This document shows, one piece after another, positions 60,180 through 64,000 of a stretch of 64,000 nt of DNA. The DNA is from Chaunax sp. Z400 (taxonomy: Eukaryota > Chordata > Actinopteri > Lophiiformes > Chaunacidae): assembly GCA_037577475.1 (NCBI GenBank), contig CM075188.1, positions 20,627,001 to 20,691,000 of the forward strand. Direction: 5' to 3'. Position 1 is the stretch's first letter. Every line of letters begins with the position of its first letter. Below the pieces are notes generated by a model. That model ran no database searches and had not been told where the DNA came from. It worked only from the letters and a program-made list of their open reading frames with translations. A program made the translations under genes and the position numbers.

Positions 60180-62189
60180 TTTTCAGTCATTTGTCATTTA
60201 TCTGGAGGGTACTGGTCATTGAGTCTATACTCAACATGTTTACTTGGAGAAAAAATAATAATTTTAAAAATGTTTCCAGCCTTTAACAATTTAAAATTAA
60301 TCTACTTTACATGGAAATTTTGAGGCACTCAGTTTCCTGACTCTAAGTAAAGTCAACTTTTTACAGTGCAGGTGGCCCACTGATTTTCCTCTCGGGAACT
60401 TCATAGATGGCAGTTGCAAAAAAAAAAAAGAAGAAAAATACACACAGGCTTTGTGCACTTAGTCAAACAAAAATTACGCAAATGTGCATTTGGAAAATAA
60501 ATTCATTCAGAGGCAGCTGCAGAGCAGTAAGTTGTGACTAGCATGCAAAGTGAAAATGATGAATGTCCTCGTTTTGCAAACTCTGCAGTTGAGTCTCGCA
60601 ATAATAACACCAGCAGAGCCTGGCTCTGATGTAGTGAAATCTCTCCCCTCAAATGTAATTAAAAAACTTCTAGCAAAGGACTGAATTCAAGGTTCCCAGT
60701 AGCACTGATAACACTGGTGTGACAACAACCATCTCTTAATGGGCCTGCATAGAGACCCTTTACTATGTTTTCAACAGTAAATGATCAAAACTCCTTTTCA
60801 GTAACCTCAAAGATCTTTATCAAGGAGTGAAAGAGAAAATGTTCACAAAGGGTGAAGGGAAAAAAAACACCACAGGCAACGGCACTTGGATGGGCTAAAG
60901 GCTAATTGTGTCGGAAATTAGATTTTTAAGCAGCTGAATTAGCAGAGGGTGCAGCGCATGGCAGCTGAGAAATGGAAGGAAAATGGACGGAAAGAAAGTG
61001 CAGGTCACATACAGATAAGCATGGCAGCTCTCTGCGAGTCTGAAACTGTTTGTGCTGCTCTGTACACCTCACAGGACGCTGTCTGGTGATGAATTAGACT
61101 GGCTTAGAGGAGCAAACCCTGTAATAACTTAGCATATTCATCATTCACTTCAGTCACTTTGACACACTCTTCAGCACTTAAAAGGGAGTCACAGAGTGAG
61201 ATTGAATACAGATCAGATAATGTCAACCTCACAACAAACAAAATCTTCCTTAAAATAATTGTGTAGGGTAAAGAAGTGCAAGGAAAGGAACTAAAACAAG
61301 GAAGGGGACACGTGAACAAGATATGAGAGCTCCTTGAACAGATACGTTTGCAGGTTACTTGCAAAAAGGAGTAATGTGGGTTTTTAAATGATGGAAGGAG
61401 ACAAGAAGACGGGCTCGAGATGTGGAGAACAGTGTTTATTGCTCGACTGCGGGACTCAATATGATGTAACGTCTCCAGCTGTGCGTGTGTGGTCAGCATG
61501 CAAATGCAGGTGATGAATGTATATGGTGGGGTCTAAAGAGAACAAGGCAAAGACTGGGAAAAAAGAGGAGGATGCTGTGGTCCCTCAAAGACTAATGGGA
61601 CGATTAAGAGCTTGGGTGGTGGTGGCCATTTATTTGTTGTGTGTGACTGGGTGAAGATTCACTTGATTAATCAAACCCAGCACTTACTAACAATGTTTTT
61701 TCTTTTCCCCCGCGTGCTCTTCAGCAAGCCTCTCCCATTTTCCTTAATTGTGTCTGGGGCAAAAGAAAACCATTAGGGACAAAACAACAGAGGATTAAAA
61801 TGCCTGCAACACCACATTCAAAACAAAGTTTCCTTCCAGAATAAAGCACATATTTGGAAAGATGCTTTTCCAAGCCATTATAAAAGATCAATGCATTTTT
61901 AGAACACATGCATATTTATTACTCAGTCTGAAATCTCTGAGCTGAATGTTCATTTCATCCTGGTGGCAACTTATGGTGTACTTCCTGTAAAAACCCTAAA
62001 TATCCATTCAAATACATCATCTTGTGTTCACAAGCCTTTTAGTGGCATCTACACAGTTATAATACATGTATGTAGAATGGCATTAAAACGATCTGAAGAG
62101 GAGAGCAACAATTATATTATTTTTTTTCCCAGTTTATATTTTATATTTAAGAGTTCCTGTAACATTCATACCATGTGGTTTACATTGGT
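60180..62189. other. Unique DNA, no gene recognised
   Basis: A minus-strand frame at 61104-61499 (131 codons, Ser/Leu/Cys-rich) has no recognisable motif. A-run near 60419-60431. The interval 60540-60960 is of mixed composition and could be regulatory. Confidence 0.5.
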
Positions 62190-62336
62190 TGGCAATGTTT
62201 ACATGTGGAGTTTGTACGTTTTCCCTCCGAATGCTCCGGCTTCCTCCCACAGTCAAAAAACATGCAATTATAGGTGAGTTATTGTTGGCTGTCTTGGTAT
62301 GTGATGAACTGTCCAGGGTGTATTGTACAGGTTCAC
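62190..62336 (+). mobile_element. Fragment of a widespread teleost retroposon
   Basis: It reads TTTACATGTGGAGTTTGTAC, CTCCGAATGCTCCGGCTTCC, TCCCACAGTCAAAAAACATGC and GTGATGAACTGTCCAGGGTG. This is the GTTTGCATGTTCTCC...GGTGCTCCGGTTTCCTCCCACAGTCCAAAGACATGCA...GATGAACTGGCGACCTGTCCAGGGTG signature, very common in fish and usually linked to RTE-type tails. The tail itself is absent because another repeat starts at 62341. Confidence 0.75.
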
Positions 62337-62340
62337 CAGG

Positions 62341-62515
62341 GTCATCAGCCACCACCACCAGTGTCCAGACTCCAAGGGGGATATATATCTTGCTGCTGCT
62401 CATGACAGATGCTCTTTGATCGCCATCTCCCTGAAGAGGCTGAGCGCCAAAGACTTTCCAGCATTCTAATAATCACATACCATTTGATGTAATAAACAAT
62501 CTTATTTACTTCAAC
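62341..62515 (+). repeat. Dispersed repeat, copy B (partner at 9228-9372)
   Basis: The same ordered blocks as copy A are present: GTCATCAGCCACCACCACCA, TGCTGCTGCTCATGACAGAT, CGCCATCTCCCTGAAGAGGC, GCGCCAAAGACT, and CCATTTGATGTAATAAACAA with an intact AATAAA. One frame across both copies keeps partial amino-acid similarity (AISLKRLSAKDF here, KISLKSLKAKDS in copy A), which may hint at a formerly coding source, though the copies are short. It directly follows the widespread retroposon fragment. Confidence 0.6.
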
Positions 62516-63622
62516 CACTAGTCTCTCCTGATTGAAATTACATTTACACCCTACATGATTCTGTATCAATGAAACATTCACTTCAAGATGTCGCGTTAGT
62601 ACCGTCTCCTCACCAATACAACTGTCTCACTCGTGAAAATAGTTTTCGTATTTGTAGTGGCTTGAGCAGCTCCCAGCAAATATATCCCCAACATGTCTGC
62701 TTGATTAATGAGCCAACAATACAAACCAGCTGTGTCAACAAAAGTGTAGCAATTGAGCTAACTGGACACAAACAGCAGGGAAATTAAGTCTTAAAAGTCA
62801 GGTGATTGTTTTGAACTTTTTTTTCACTGCCATTGTTGCCCAATAGCTAATATCCAATCCAGCCTCCAGAGAATATTAATATGCATTTAGATCACTTGAA
62901 TGTCCTCTGTCCCCCACAGAAGTTTCAGGCACCTCCAACTTTTCAGTCCAGTTCCTTTGGAAACAAGCGACTGTTGACAGAATGAGCTCCACGAAGTCAT
63001 TATGGTAATACTGCTTCAGTGATGTGATTTACTAGGCAGAAATGTAATAAAAGCTTAAGGCTATAATGAAGCCTGTCATATCAACCAGCTTGTCAAGATA
63101 ATTGCCACTTCCATCCGCAATTACATCTCACTGCATTCAATTTCTATTTCCATGCGAGACATTCAGCTGTCTGAGTGTGATCCAGCAGGTTAGAGGTTTC
63201 AGTGTCGTCCTCAAGGACATTTCGGTGGAGACGGACTCTCGCTGGCTGTCACGAACTTTGAACTTGAGGTGTGTATGTGGCCTCTAGAGCCACAGGCACA
63301 TAGGCTCTTGTAATACCCCCATGATTATATTATTAGATATTAAGATACCAAGCATTTATCGCTCCTTTCCCAACTTAATTACAGTTGGGTCAGCTTAAAC
63401 TTTTTTTCCCCCCTGGAGTCCTCGTCTTCGTGTTTCTCCTTAGTTTTACCTTTGGCCGGGTTCAAATGAATAAAGAATTCCAATGCTGGAGTTGTTAAAG
63501 TAATTGCCGAGCTGGCACATCCCCAGTTCCTCTCCAAAGACACAGCGGGCACGTCAGAATGTTAATGGCCACCGTGATCCAACGAGGGCAATGCAGCCTT
63601 GGCATATACAGTACACAGCAAA
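62516..63622. other. Unique DNA with candidate regulatory block 62830-63150
   Basis: 62830-63150 has mixed base composition, few simple runs, and sites such as GAATATTAATATGCATTTAGATC and TAATTGCCACTT. 63340-63580 is similar, with CAACTTAATTACAGTTGGG. No gene is recognised. Confidence 0.35.
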
Positions 63623-63649
63623 GTGTGTGTGTGTGTGTGTGTGTGTGTG

Positions 63650-63683
<34 letters not shown>

Positions 63684-63684
63684 A
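63623..63684. repeat. (GT)n microsatellite with GA interruptions
   Basis: GT alternation interrupted by GAGA at about 63649-63652 and ending in GAGAG. Confidence 0.95.
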
Positions 63685-64000
63685 GCAACTTCCCACATTA
63701 ACAATTTGACACAGATTTCTTGTTCTTTCCGTGACCTTCTCTCTCTCTCTCTCTGCTTCTGTCCTCTTCTTGTTGGGTTTCTTCCAAATTTGAAGGCACT
63801 CAATACTGAAGAGTCCAAGTAAATCCCGTTAATCTCAGGGCATGGAGGAGGAAAACACTGATTCCTAGTGATTCATGGTGAGTTATGATCCCCCACATTA
63901 GTTTGTGTTAACTCATTTATTTACCTTCCCAGTTGCATGGCAGCTAAGGAGATCCTCAACCATGGGCTGCCAAATATGGGAGCCCATGGTTTGAAGATAT
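63685..64000. other. Unique DNA to window end, no gene recognised
   Basis: A short (CT)n run lies near 63739-63753. No other feature was seen. Confidence 0.5.

Overview
The window reads as nuclear DNA of a bony fish, probably a percomorph-type teleost. The evidence is the repeat content: RTE/Rex3-type retrotransposon 3' ends with a GGAT-repeat tail, L2/CR1-like LINE 3' ends, a short element with GGTACC/CTCGACTC-rich inverted termini, a 5S rRNA-derived retropseudogene, several dispersed motifs I associate with teleost genomes, and long (CA)n, (TA)n and (GA)n microsatellites. The sequence is AT-rich throughout. It has no operon structure, Shine-Dalgarno sites or dense coding. I recognise no host protein-coding exon with confidence, so it is best read as intergenic sequence or the interior of a very large intron.

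Layout. 1-0.4 kb: LINE-type 3' tail. 0.4-9 kb: mostly unique DNA with one decayed tRNA-like segment near 5.7 kb. 9-14 kb: the most repeat-dense part, with a dispersed repeat shared with 62.4 kb, a (TA)n tract, two palindromic structures, an exact 33-bp tandem duplication, an (AAT)n tract, two minus-strand L2-like 3' ends and a 416-bp element with terminal inverted repeats. 14-31 kb: largely unique, with one puzzling 118-codon minus-strand frame at 24 kb, a (CA)27 tract and a pyrimidine-rich eroded repeat at 28 kb. 31-40 kb: a LINE-tail fragment, a purine tract, a (GGTT)n stretch, an open RTE 3' end at 37 kb, dispersed repeats, and a minus-strand reverse-transcriptase fragment at 39 kb. 42.9 kb: 5S rRNA retropseudogene. 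46.4-47.9 kb: a cluster of microsatellites and an internally deleted RTE copy. 51.6-54 kb: (GT)n/(GA)n tract, a 26-bp minisatellite and a small CpG-bearing patch that could be a first exon or promoter. 55-64 kb: a dispersed repeat, a possible solo LTR, a widespread retroposon fragment, the second copy of the 9-kb repeat and a (GT)n tract near the end.

No gene-gene cooperation can be described because no complete gene is visible. The recognisable coding matter is broken retrotransposon ORFs. Unique blocks rich in homeodomain-type ATTA sites (near 28.0, 43.4, 57.1, 59.2 and 63.0 kb) look like candidate conserved non-coding elements, but this is judged by eye only. I found no convincing new biological system. 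The best leads are the 5S-derived retropseudogene, the palindromic elements at 10.5-10.9 kb, the unnamed repeat shared by the two ends of the window, and the possible exon/promoter at 53.6 kb.
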